A stretch of 46,275 nt of DNA from Gemmatimonadota bacterium (GTDB lineage Bacteria > Gemmatimonadota > Gemmatimonadetes > Gemmatimonadales > GWC2-71-9). Both the position numbers and the translations under genes were made by a program. Where the stretch lies: assembly GCA_003220935.1 (NCBI GenBank), contig QHTT01000092.1, positions 1 to 46,275 of the forward strand. The letters run 5' to 3'. Under the pieces are notes generated by a model. That model was not told the DNA's origin. It was given only the letters and a program-made list of their open reading frames with translations, and ran no database searches. Position 1 is the first letter of the stretch. Each line of letters opens with the position of its first letter. This document shows positions 14,965-22,675 of the stretch, piece by piece.

Positions 14965-16440
14965 ATGACCGCGACGTTGGAGCCTACCACCTCAACCTCG
15001 GCAGCCAAGCCTGCCACGGGCAGCACGCCCGCCGACGTAATCCGCAAAGCCAGAGATGCGGGCGTGCAGGTGGTCGATCTCAAGTTCACCGACCTGCCGG
15101 GCACGTGGCAGCACTTTTCGATCCCCCTAAAGGAGCTGACCGACGAGCTGTTCAAGGAAGGGATCGGGTTCGACGGATCCTCGATTCGCGGGTTTCAGGC
15201 GATCAACGAGAGTGACATGCTCCTGTTCCCGGACCCGGCGAGCGCGTTCGTGGACCCGTGCCTCGAGGTGCCGACGCTCTCGCTCACGTGTGACGTGGGC
15301 GACCCGGTGACCGGCGCGCGCTACTCGCGCGACCCGCGTTACGTGGCGCAGAAGGCGGAGCAGTACCTGGTGAAGTCGGCGATCGCCACGACGTCCTACT
15401 ACGGTCCGGAAGCCGAGTTCTACATCTTCAACTCCGTGCGCTTCGACCAGAACGCGCACGAGGGGTACTACCACATCGACTCCGACGAGGGCATCTGGAA
15501 CTCGGGGGCGAACGGCGGCGGCCCCAATCCCGGGCACCGGCCGCGGCACAAGGAGGGCTATTTCCCGGTGCCGCCGGTGGACAAGTTGCAGGACCTGCGG
15601 TCGAAGATCATGCTGGCGATGATTGCGTCGGGCATCGACGTCGAAGTGCATCACCACGAGGTGGGCACGGCGGGCCAGACCGAGATCGACATGCGGTTCA
15701 CGACGCTGACGCGCATGGCGGATCAGCTGATGATGTACAAGTACATCGTGAAGAACGTGTGCGCCCAGAACGGCTATACCGCGACGTTCATGCCCAAGCC
15801 GCTGTTCGGGGACAACGGCTCCGGGATGCACGTGCACATGAGCCTGTGGAAGGACGCGAAGAATCTGTTCTTCGATGCGAACGGCTACGGGCTGATCTCC
15901 GACACGGCGCGCTGGTACATTGGCGGGCTGATCAAGCACGCGCCGGCGCTGCTCGCGTTCGCGGCGCCGACGACGAACAGCTATCGCCGCCTGGTGCCCG
16001 GCTACGAGGCGCCGATCAACCTCATCTACTCGCAGCGCAACCGCTCGGCGATCTGTCGCATCCCGGTGTACTCCAAGTCGCCGAAGGCGAAGCGCGTCGA
16101 GTTCCGGGCGCCCGATCCCTCGAGCAACCCATACCTCTGCTTCGCCGCGCTCCTCTTGGCGGGCCTGGACGGCGTGAAGAACAAGATCGAGCCGCCGAAG
16201 CCGATGGACGTGGACCTGTACGAGCTCGAGCCCGAGGAGCGCAAGCACGTAAAGAACACCCCCGGGTCGCTCCCCGAGTCGCTGGCCGCGCTCGAGGCGG
16301 ACCATGACTTCCTGCTCCAAGGCGACGTGTTCACCGCGGACGTGATCGAGACGTGGCTGGCCTATAAGCGCGCCAAGGAGGTGGATCCGGTCGCGCTGCG
16401 GCCGCACCCGTACGAGTTCTTCCTGTATTACGACGTGTGA
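14965..16440 (+). CDS. glnA: glutamine synthetase type I
   Basis: The 491-residue enzyme makes glutamine from glutamate, ammonia and ATP. The type I landmarks are all present: DLKFTDLPGTWQHFSIP, GFDGSSIRGFQ, the metal and glutamate-binding blocks GPEAEFYIF and HHHEVGTAGQTEIDMRF, KPLFGDNGSGMHVHMSLW, the NRSAICRIP loop and EFRAPDPSSNPY. A Tyr near residue 419 (DLYELEPEE) matches the adenylylation site of the GSI-beta group, so control by adenylylation is possible. ATG 14965 has an AGGAG ribosome site. A TTGACA promoter lies upstream. A second, broken glutamine synthetase gene follows after a nested palindrome. Confidence 0.97.
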   Translation: MTATLEPTTSTSAAKPATGSTPADVIRKARDAGVQVVDLKFTDLPGTWQHFSIPLKELTDELFKEGIGFDGSSIRGFQAINESDMLLFPDPASAFVDPCLEVPTLSLTCDVGDPVTGARYSRDPRYVAQKAEQYLVKSAIATTSYYGPEAEFYIFNSVRFDQNAHEGYYHIDSDEGIWNSGANGGGPNPGHRPRHKEGYFPVPPVDKLQDLRSKIMLAMIASGIDVEVHHHEVGTAGQTEIDMRFTTLTRMADQLMMYKYIVKNVCAQNGYTATFMPKPLFGDNGSGMHVHMSLWKDAKNLFFDANGYGLISDTARWYIGGLIKHAPALLAFAAPTTNSYRRLVPGYEAPINLIYSQRNRSAICRIPVYSKSPKAKRVEFRAPDPSSNPYLCFAALLLAGLDGVKNKIEPPKPMDVDLYELEPEERKHVKNTPGSLPESLAALEADHDFLLQGDVFTADVIETWLAYKRAKEVDPVALRPHPYEFFLYYDV

Positions 16441-16453
16441 CCGTAGCAGGCGC

Positions 16454-16523
16454 TAATGGGCGGTGAAGGGCGGTAGGGCTGTACAGGAGCCCTGCCGCCC
16501 TTTACCGTCTCTACCGCCCATTA
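16454..16523. repeat. nested palindrome between the two glutamine synthetase genes
   Basis: The outer arms TAATGGGCGGT (16454-16464) and ACCGCCCATTA (16513-16523) match perfectly. The inner arms AAGGGCGGTAGGGCT (16466-16480) and AGCCCTGCCGCCCTT (16488-16502) match except for one position. The structure ends 12 bp before the start of the second gene. It may stop or attenuate read-through, or be a dispersed palindromic repeat. Confidence 0.75.
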
Positions 16524-16535
16524 CCGTGGATTCCC

Positions 16536-17805
16536 ATGGCCACGACCGCCGCCGAAACCCGCGAGTTGCTCGACGAGCTGAAGAAAGGCCGCGTGCGCTT
16601 TCTGCTGCTGCAGTTCACCGACCTGTTGGGCGTGAACAAGGCAGTGGAGGTGCCGGCTTCCCGGTTCGAGCAGGCCTTGGCCGGCGAGGTGCTGTTCGAC
16701 GGCTCGGCGCTCGAGGGGTTCGCCCGGGTGGAGGAGGCGGACGCCCTGCTGGTACCCGATCTCGCGAGCTTCCGCGTGTTTCCCTGCGAGAGCGCGGCCG
16801 GCCAAGCGGGCGACGGAGAGGCCGGAGGAGCCGTGGCGCGGCTCATCTGCGACATCCGCTACCCGGACGGCCGGCCGTTCGAGGGGTGCCCCCGGACCAC
16901 CCTGAAGCGGCAGATCGAGCGGGCCGGCAAGTTGGGCTTTACGATGCGCGTCGGGTGCGAGGTGGAGTTTTTCATCTTCGAGCAGAGCGACCGCGGTGAG
17001 CCGACGACCCGGACGCTGGACGCCGGCAGCTACTTCGATCTCATCCCGGTGGACCGCGGGGAGCGGGCGCGCCGCGTCATCGTAGCGGGCCTCGAGGAGA
17101 TGAAGCTGAGTTCGGAGGCGTCGCATCACGAAGTGGCCCGTGGCCAGCACGAAATCGACCTTGGCTCCGCTGATCCGTTGACGATGGCCGACCACCTGGC
17201 CACGCTGCGGTTCGTGGTGCGGACCATCGCGGTCCGACACGGCCTCGTCGCCACCTTCATGCCCAAACCGATCTTCGGTCGCAACGGCTCGGGGATGCAC
17301 ACGCACCAGTCGCTGTTCGCCAAGGGGAAGAACGCTTTCTTCGACCCGCAAGGGCCGGTCCAGCTGTCGGAGGTGGGGCGGTGGTACATCGGGGGGCTGC
17401 TGCGGCACGCCCGCAGCTACTGCGCCGTGACCAATCCGCTGGTGAATTCCTACAAACGGCTCGTCCCGGGTTACGAGGCCCCCGTGAACGTGTCGTGGTC
17501 CACGCAGAACGTATCGCCGCTTATTCGGGTACCGGCGCAGCGCGGCGACGCGACCCGATGCGAAAACCGTATGCCCGACCCGTCGGCGAATCCGTATCTC
17601 GCGCTCGCCGTGCAGCTCGCCACCGGCCTGGATCCCCCGGGACTTGCATGAAGCGCTCGACTACCTCGAGAAGGACCCGGTGGTCCGTGAGGCGTTGGGC
17701 GAGCACATCTACGAACGTTACCTCGACGCGAAGCGCGAAGAATGGCAGGAGTACATCGGGCAGGTCAGCGAATGGGAGCTTGATAGATACTTGGGGCAAT
17801 ACTGA
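16536..17805 (+). pseudogene. second glutamine synthetase, disrupted by internal deletion and frameshift
   Basis: From ATG 16536 the frame encodes 371 residues of a GlnA-like protein with FDGSALEGF, EVEFFIF, SHHEVARGQHEIDLG, MPKPIFGRNGSGMHTHQS and MPDPSANPYLALAVQ, then stops at 17651. The true C-terminus continues in another frame from about 17638 (PRDLHEALDYLEKDP, then EHIYERYLDAKREEW) to TGA 17805. Compared with the neighbouring glnA, about 33 residues between GLD and this block are missing. They include the segment that carries the adenylylation Tyr. So about 100 nt are lost and the frame is shifted. The active-site blocks are otherwise intact. It belongs to the shorter class with LLGVNK near the N-terminus, distinct from glnA. 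An assembly error must be excluded. Confidence 0.8.
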
Positions 17806-17806
17806 A

Positions 17807-17910
17807 GACGTAGCACAACGACGTAGCACAACGACGTAGCACAACGACGTAGCATAACGACGTAGCACAATGACGTAGCACAACGATGTCGCACAGAGGC
17901 GTAGCACGAC
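17807..17910 (+). repeat. tandem repeat, 13-bp unit, 8 copies
   Basis: Eight units of 13 bp follow each other without gaps. The consensus is GACGTAGCACAAC; the first three copies are identical, the fourth to sixth have at most one change and the last two are diverged. The array begins one base after the stop codon of the broken glutamine synthetase and ends 4 bp before the stop codon of the convergent four-helix-bundle gene. The unit is not a CRISPR repeat, because no spacers separate the copies. Confidence 0.9.
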
Positions 17911-17914
17911 GTCG

Positions 17915-18283
17915 TCAACGGTCCGGCGGCGGGTGGGCGATCAGGCGTCCGAGCATCTTCAGCACGAGCGCGACCCGGTTCTCGAGCACGCCGATCGCCT
18001 GGGCATTTGTCGGGTCGAGCGCCGCAGCGACTCGCAACTGCGTCAGGGTCTCCTGTGCCGATCCCCGTGCGTACAGGAGAAACCGGCGGAACTCGGTCAC
18101 CGTGCCGCGGCCGCACGCCTCCGCTATGTTGGAGCTGACTGAGAGAGCGGAGCGCACGAGCTGGTCCGCACGGCTTACGGCCCCGGGACCCGAGAGGTGG
18201 CGGCTCAGACGAGCTGCCTGCACCGAGATCTCCACCGCGAGTGCATGCACCTGCAGTCGTCGGGCGTAGGCTCGCAGCACCAT
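17915..18283 (-). CDS. four helix bundle protein (23S rRNA intervening-sequence type)
   Basis: The product is about 122 residues with the signature SSNIAEACGRGTVTEFRRFL followed by ARGSAQETLTQLRVA. This is the TIGR02436/S23 four-helix-bundle family, first noticed as ORFs in 23S rRNA intervening sequences. The family's function remains unknown; many members stand alone in genomes, sometimes near repeats. ATG 18283 is the likely start (a TTG at 18301 is an alternative). The gene is flanked by the 13-bp repeat array on its 3' side and by diverged inverted copies on its 5' side, which is unusual enough to be noted. Confidence 0.85.
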   Translation of the reverse strand: MVLRAYARRLQVHALAVEISVQAARLSRHLSGPGAVSRADQLVRSALSVSSNIAEACGRGTVTEFRRFLLYARGSAQETLTQLRVAAALDPTNAQAIGVLENRVALVLKMLGRLIAHPPPDR

Positions 18284-18307
18284 GCCCAACAGTAGGAGCA
18301 AACGGCT

Positions 18308-18859
18308 TTGAAGGCGGCACCCTTTTCACGCCTCCGTGCGACGTTTTTGTGCAACGTCGTTTGCGTGACGGTTTTGTTTTCGTGCGACGTTTCCCGCCCC
18401 GGCGATACCCTGGGCCTGCAAAGCCTCGGGCGCTGGGAGTGGCACGGGCGCATTGTGGCCGACGCCGACCCGCAGCTCACGATCGCCCGGCTGCGCATCG
18501 ACACCACCCACGGCGGCGGCGACGTCGCCCTCGTACGCTACGACTTCAATCCGGCGGTGGGCGAGGGGGATGAATACTCGATCACGCTGGGGCTCGAGCT
18601 CGGCCGCGTGCGCGACCTCACGCCCGGCACGCCCTATACGCTCGGCCCGCCCCCGGCGCGGGTCCCCGCGCATGCGACTGTCGCCTGTCTGTGCCCGCCG
18701 CTCAAACCGGACTCGGTGCGCGGCACGCTGCTGTTGGCGACGCGCGGCCTGCGCCACCTCGCCGGCCGGGTCGACGCGACGCTGTACTTTACCGAGTGGA
18801 ACGACACCTCGCGGCACGTCACCTATTCGCTGCACCAGCGCATTGACGCGATCAAGTAG
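18308..18859 (+). CDS. putative secreted lipoprotein, unknown function
   Basis: The 183-residue product has a hydrophobic N-terminal segment ending in VTVLFSCD, a possible lipobox with Cys near residue 26. The rest is beta-rich with many Asp/Arg/Pro residues and the phrases GEGDEYSITLGLELG and RVDATLYFTEWNDTSRHVTY. No family is recognised. The listed start is TTG 18308; GTG or TTG codons inside the signal sequence are alternatives. The leader-coding DNA contains the inverted 13-bp-period repeats (18335-18392). The stop overlaps the probable TTG start of the next outer-membrane protein by 17 nt. Confidence 0.55.
   Translation: MKAAPFSRLRATFLCNVVCVTVLFSCDVSRPGDTLGLQSLGRWEWHGRIVADADPQLTIARLRIDTTHGGGDVALVRYDFNPAVGEGDEYSITLGLELGRVRDLTPGTPYTLGPPPARVPAHATVACLCPPLKPDSVRGTLLLATRGLRHLAGRVDATLYFTEWNDTSRHVTYSLHQRIDAIK
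18335..18392 (-). repeat. diverged inverted copies of the 13-bp repeat
   Basis: Reading the minus strand gives units such as CGTCGCACGAAAA, CGTTGCACAAAAA and CGTCGCACGG at 13-14 bp spacing. TTGTGCAACGTC (18347-18358) differs by one base from the reverse complement of part of the unit at 17807. The copies face the 17807 array across the four-helix-bundle gene. Confidence 0.55.
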
Positions 18860-20426
18860 GGCGGTCTGGCGGACGGGCGGACTGGCGGTCGGGATCCTCC
18901 TGTCCGGCGGTCCGCCCGTCCGGCTGTCCGCCCAGACGATCGACACCATCGTCGTGGTCAACCACAACATCTTCGACCTCTCGAACGACGCCCCGGGGCT
19001 GCTCGCCCGGCTCGCGAACGCGCTGCACGTGACGACGCGCGCCGGCGTGATCCGGCGCACCCTGTTCGTGAACCCGGGCGACCGCTACGACTCAGCGCGC
19101 GTGGCCGAGAGCGAGCGGGCGCTGCGGGCGTTGTACGTTTTTAGCCGCGTGCGGCTGGACACTACCCGCATTGCCGGCCGCCTCGCGCTGCGGGTCGAGA
19201 CCTCCGATGGCTGGAGCACCAAGCCGCAGTTCGGCTACTCGTCCGCCGGAGGCGACGCGACCTGGCTCGCCGGCCTGGTGGAGGAGAACCTGCTCGGCAC
19301 GGCCACTGCGCTCGCGGCCGTCTACAACAAGACTCCGGACCGGAGCGTCGTCGACCTGCGGTACGGGAGCCCCCACTTCTTCGGCCGGCGCACCCGGGTC
19401 GTGGCCGAGTACGCGAGTAAGTCGGACGGCAAGCGCGGTCTCTGGTTTCTCGGAGTGCCGTTCTATGAGACGGGCGCACGGCGCGCGCTCGGAACCGACG
19501 GTGAAGCGGCTGCGGAGCGGGTGCTCGTGTTCCACCATCGTGTGCCGGCCGCGACCGTCGACACCGTCGAGCGCCGCGCGCTGCGGGTCGGCGTCAGCGC
19601 CGGGCTTGCGCTCCAGGCCACCAGCCGCGGCTTCGTGCGGCTGTGGGCGAGTGGCGAGTGGCGCCGGGAGGACTTCGGCCCCGAGAGCACCTTCGTGTTC
19701 CCACGCTCGACGTTCGGGGCGGTGGGGGCGGGGGTGGATGTCGGGCACGTGCGGTTTAACGTGCTCGAGCGCTTCAACTCGTACGCCCGGCGAGAAGACG
19801 TGGACCTCTCGCAGTTGCTGCACGTCGGCGTGTGGGCGGCACCCCGCGCGTGGGGCTATCCGTCGGAGCGGGCGGGGGTCGGCCCCGAGCTGAGCGGCCA
19901 GGTGAGCGCGCTCTGGCGCGGCGGGTTCGCGGTGCTGCGGGGCGGGGCGAACGGGGTCTACACCGCCGCTGGCCTGGACACGGCACGGGTGACCGGCAGC
20001 TTCACCGTGGCGAGCCAGAACCTGCGGCGCCAGACGCTGATCCTGCACCTGGAAGGGGGGGCCTTGCGGCGGCCGAAGCCGGGCGCCGAGTTCGACCTCT
20101 GGGTCCTGGAGAAGGGACCGCGCGTGTTCGGGATCCACCAGTTCACCGGGACGCGGATGCTGTGGCTCGCACTCGAGGACCGCATTCTCGTGCGCGACGA
20201 GCTGTGGGGGCTGGTCGGCCTAGGGATCGCTCCCTTTTTCGACTACGGCGGCGCGTGGTGGTACGGGGACGAGCCCACTCGGCTCGGCGGTGACGTGGGG
20301 CTCGCGCTGCGGATGGGCCCGACCCGCGCCGTGCACGGCGACGTGGGCGAGATCGCCTTGGGGTATCGGTTCGGGCGCGGGTTCGGCGGTTGGGCTGTCG
20401 CCGTGCGCAAGGGCGTTGCCTTCTGA
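18843..20426 (+). CDS. outer membrane protein, BamA/TamA-like barrel
   Basis: The product is about 527 residues. The N-terminus after TTG 18843 gives a plausible signal peptide (MTRSSRAVWRTGGLAVGILL, ending LSAQ). A POTRA-like region follows (TRAGVIRRTLFVNPGDRYDSARVAESERALRAL, written here as a domain of residues 60-110), then strands of a large beta barrel. The end, DVGEIALGYRFGRGFGGWAVAVRKGVAF, has a C-terminal Phe as expected for an outer-membrane barrel. This is the pattern of surface-antigen (Omp85) proteins, which fold or translocate proteins at the outer membrane. The start is uncertain because no ATG or GTG fits. A 12-bp inverted repeat lies in the signal-peptide-coding part. Confidence 0.7.
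   Translation: MTRSSRAVWRTGGLAVGILLSGGPPVRLSAQTIDTIVVVNHNIFDLSNDAPGLLARLANALHVTTRAGVIRRTLFVNPGDRYDSARVAESERALRALYVFSRVRLDTTRIAGRLALRVETSDGWSTKPQFGYSSAGGDATWLAGLVEENLLGTATALAAVYNKTPDRSVVDLRYGSPHFFGRRTRVVAEYASKSDGKRGLWFLGVPFYETGARRALGTDGEAAAERVLVFHHRVPAATVDTVERRALRVGVSAGLALQATSRGFVRLWASGEWRREDFGPESTFVFPRSTFGAVGAGVDVGHVRFNVLERFNSYARREDVDLSQLLHVGVWAAPRAWGYPSERAGVGPELSGQVSALWRGGFAVLRGGANGVYTAAGLDTARVTGSFTVASQNLRRQTLILHLEGGALRRPKPGAEFDLWVLEKGPRVFGIHQFTGTRMLWLALEDRILVRDELWGLVGLGIAPFFDYGGAWWYGDEPTRLGGDVGLALRMGPTRAVHGDVGEIALGYRFGRGFGGWAVAVRKGVAF
18871..18921. repeat. GC-rich inverted repeat
   Basis: GGACGGGCGGAC (18871-18882) and GTCCGCCCGTCC (18910-18921) are perfect 12-bp arms around a 27-bp loop. 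They lie at the start of the Omp85-like gene, just after the stop of the preceding gene. Confidence 0.6.
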
Positions 20427-20457
20427 AGAGTAGACTGGCGGCCGAGGGGCTGGCCGA

Positions 20458-22452
20458 CTAGGGGCGCGTGGGCAGCGCAAAGACCAGGATAGTGGGCGAG
20501 CCCTCGCGGCCAAAGTTGAAGGAGCCGCCCCCCGACGCGGCCGCGACGTATTGCCGGCCGTTCACGGCGTACGTCACGACGCCGCCCAGGACCCCAGCGC
20601 CCGTGTAGAATCGGTACAACTCGCTTCCCGTCTCCGCGTTGAGGGCAATGACGTCTCCCGTCAGCTCACCCGTGAACACCACCCCGCCCGCCGTCGCCGT
20701 CACCCCCGCGACCAACGGCCGCGCCGACCGGTAGCGCCACCGCACCGTGCCGCGCGCGGCGTCCACCGCCGTGAGCCACCCCTTCGCTTGCGCGGCGGAG
20801 TCGGCTACGAACGCGCCGCCCAGATACTGCTCGCCGGGCACGTAACGAGCGGTTTCGCTGGCCCGAAAGGTGCCGCACCAGTCGACTGCCGGCACGTACA
20901 GCAGGTGCGCGCGCGGATCGTACGCCGGCCCGTTCCATTCGACTCCGCCGTGGATGCCGGGGCAAACTCTGACGGGCTCCCGACCCACGGGCACGTCGGC
21001 GTTCAGGCGAGTCGTGATGGATACCTCGTACAGCCGCTCGTGCGTGTCCCGATCGAGCACGGTGAGGACCCCGTGCTTGCCCGTGGCCGCGACCAAGTCG
21101 CGCTCCCGGCCGCCGACTGTCTCGTGGAACAGTGGGGAAACTTGGGTCAAGTCCCAGTCGTGCGTATCGCCCGGCAGCAGCTGGTCGTACCACCGCAGCG
21201 TGCCCGCGCGCTGGTCGAGGGCGACGAGGGCATTGGTATAGAGGTTCGTCCCCGGCCGGAGCCGACCCGCCAGGTCGGGGGCGGGGTTCGTGACCGCCGC
21301 GTACAATTCCCCCTTGGCCGGATCGAGCGCGAGCGGTGTCCACACGGCCCCGCCTCCCTGGGGAATGCCGGCCGGGTTGGCCCACGTCTCCGCCCCGGGC
21401 TCGCCGGGACGGGGAACGGTGTTGAACCGCCATAGCGGCTTGCCGTCGGCGAGGCGGAAGGCTCCGATCCACCCCCGCATGCCGTTCTCGCCGCCGGCCG
21501 GGCCGAGCACCACCATGTCCCCGTACGCGAGCGGGCTCATCGTGATCGTCTCGCCCGATTGCGGATCGGCGACGTGCCGTGCCCACAGCAACGTGCCGTC
21601 GCGGGCGTCGAGCGCCAGCAGATAGCCGTCGGGCGTGCCGCGGACCACGTACCCCTGCTCGAGCGCCACGCCGCGATTCATCGGCCAGAGCTCGTAGTCT
21701 TGCGGCTGCCAGGTATGGCGCCAGCGGGGACGGCAGGTGGCCGCGTCGATCGCCACCGTCGCGCGCACCGTCGTCAGATACATCACGCCGCGATACACCA
21801 ACGGCCCGGTTTGGAAGGTCTCGCTGGAGCCGGCTTGGAAGACGCAGGCGACGGCGAGCCGCGCGACGTTGGCGGGCGTGAGCTGCGCGAGCTTCGAGTA
21901 GCGCGTGCCGGACAGGTTGCCGGTGTGATACAACCAGTCGGCCGGGTCGGGGCTCGTGAGCTCCCCCTGGCTCGGACAGCGAATCAGACGGAGCACGCTG
22001 TCCGAGGCGTCGAAGCGCCGCGCCCCGGCCGGCATCCCGTTGCGTTGCAGTAGATAGGCGAACACCGCGGTGTAATCGTCAGGCGGGAGCGAGCCCATCG
22101 ACAGCTTCGGCATGGACGTTTCCAGCACGTAGAACAAGTCCGCCGCATTGCGGTCGGGGGGCTGCCACCGGCGGAGGAACGCCGGGCCGGCCAGCGCCGG
22201 TGCCGCGCTGCCCTCGAGCGCTGCGCCGTGGCACCGCGCGCAGGAGGCGCCGTAGACTTCCCGGCCCCGGCGAGCTTGAGCCGCAGTGAACACCGGCGGG
22301 AGGCCCGCGGAGGGGGCATCGCCGTCGCCTGCACGCCACGCTCCGGTTGCCGCACCACCGAGCATAGCACTCAGGACCAGCCCGATTCGTTTCAGACTGA
22401 GCGTCCTCCACCTCGGGGCCGCGGCGCCGACGCCGCAAGTCTCGGGCGACAC
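20458..22452 (-). CDS. PQQ-dependent dehydrogenase with N-terminal cytochrome c domain
   Basis: The 664-residue product starts with a hydrophobic export signal (about residues 17-40). A cytochrome c domain follows with heme motif CARCH at 71-75, then an eight-bladed quinoprotein propeller: DWLYHTGNLSGTRYSKLAQLTP, LVALDQRAGTLRWYDQLL, GDTHDWDLTQVSPL and WLTAVDAARGTVRWRYRSARP. Such enzymes oxidise alcohols, sugars or aldehydes in the periplasm with pyrroloquinoline quinone and pass electrons to the fused heme. The order heme first and propeller second is the reverse of type II alcohol dehydrogenases; the membrane-bound and sorbosone/glucose-type enzymes are alternatives. No PQQ synthesis gene is in the window. 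The start is GTG 22452. It is divergent from the decarboxylase gene. Confidence 0.85.
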   Translation of the reverse strand: MSPETCGVGAAAPRWRTLSLKRIGLVLSAMLGGAATGAWRAGDGDAPSAGLPPVFTAAQARRGREVYGASCARCHGAALEGSAAPALAGPAFLRRWQPPDRNAADLFYVLETSMPKLSMGSLPPDDYTAVFAYLLQRNGMPAGARRFDASDSVLRLIRCPSQGELTSPDPADWLYHTGNLSGTRYSKLAQLTPANVARLAVACVFQAGSSETFQTGPLVYRGVMYLTTVRATVAIDAATCRPRWRHTWQPQDYELWPMNRGVALEQGYVVRGTPDGYLLALDARDGTLLWARHVADPQSGETITMSPLAYGDMVVLGPAGGENGMRGWIGAFRLADGKPLWRFNTVPRPGEPGAETWANPAGIPQGGGAVWTPLALDPAKGELYAAVTNPAPDLAGRLRPGTNLYTNALVALDQRAGTLRWYDQLLPGDTHDWDLTQVSPLFHETVGGRERDLVAATGKHGVLTVLDRDTHERLYEVSITTRLNADVPVGREPVRVCPGIHGGVEWNGPAYDPRAHLLYVPAVDWCGTFRASETARYVPGEQYLGGAFVADSAAQAKGWLTAVDAARGTVRWRYRSARPLVAGVTATAGGVVFTGELTGDVIALNAETGSELYRFYTGAGVLGGVVTYAVNGRQYVAAASGGGSFNFGREGSPTILVFALPTRP

Positions 22453-22554
22453 TTCTTGGGGACGGCGTGATTGGCAAGTGACATGGGGAGCGCGATTTCG
22501 CGCGCCGCAGAAACGGTGTTGTCAGACTGAACGCGGCGTCCACGACACAATCTC

Positions 22555-22581
22555 GCGCCTGTTGCGGCAGCGCCTGTTGCG
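22555..22581. repeat. 12-bp direct repeat in a divergent promoter region
   Basis: GCGCCTGTTGCG occurs at 22555-22566 and 22570-22581, 15 bp apart, about midway between the divergent PQQ dehydrogenase and decarboxylase starts. Confidence 0.5.
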
Positions 22582-22659
22582 CCTGGGACACACTCAGCCT
22601 GTCGGCCGCCGTGCTCGCCACGCGTGATCCGGGGCGCGATCTTCGTGGGCCTGTACCGA

Positions 22660-22665
22660 GATACT
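22660..22665 (+). promoter_or_regulatory. candidate -10 (GATACT) before the GTG start at 22676
   Basis: GATACT ends 10 nt before GTG 22676. It is weaker than the TANNNT boxes elsewhere. Confidence 0.2.
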
Positions 22666-22675
22666 TGAGAGGCTC

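Noticed and set aside
15127..16407. 426-codon open frame opposite glnA
   Set aside because: Antisense to a conserved glutamine synthetase; low-complexity Arg/Val/His composition, no start context.
17807..17910. CRISPR array
   Set aside because: The 13-bp units are contiguous with no spacers and no cas genes nearby.
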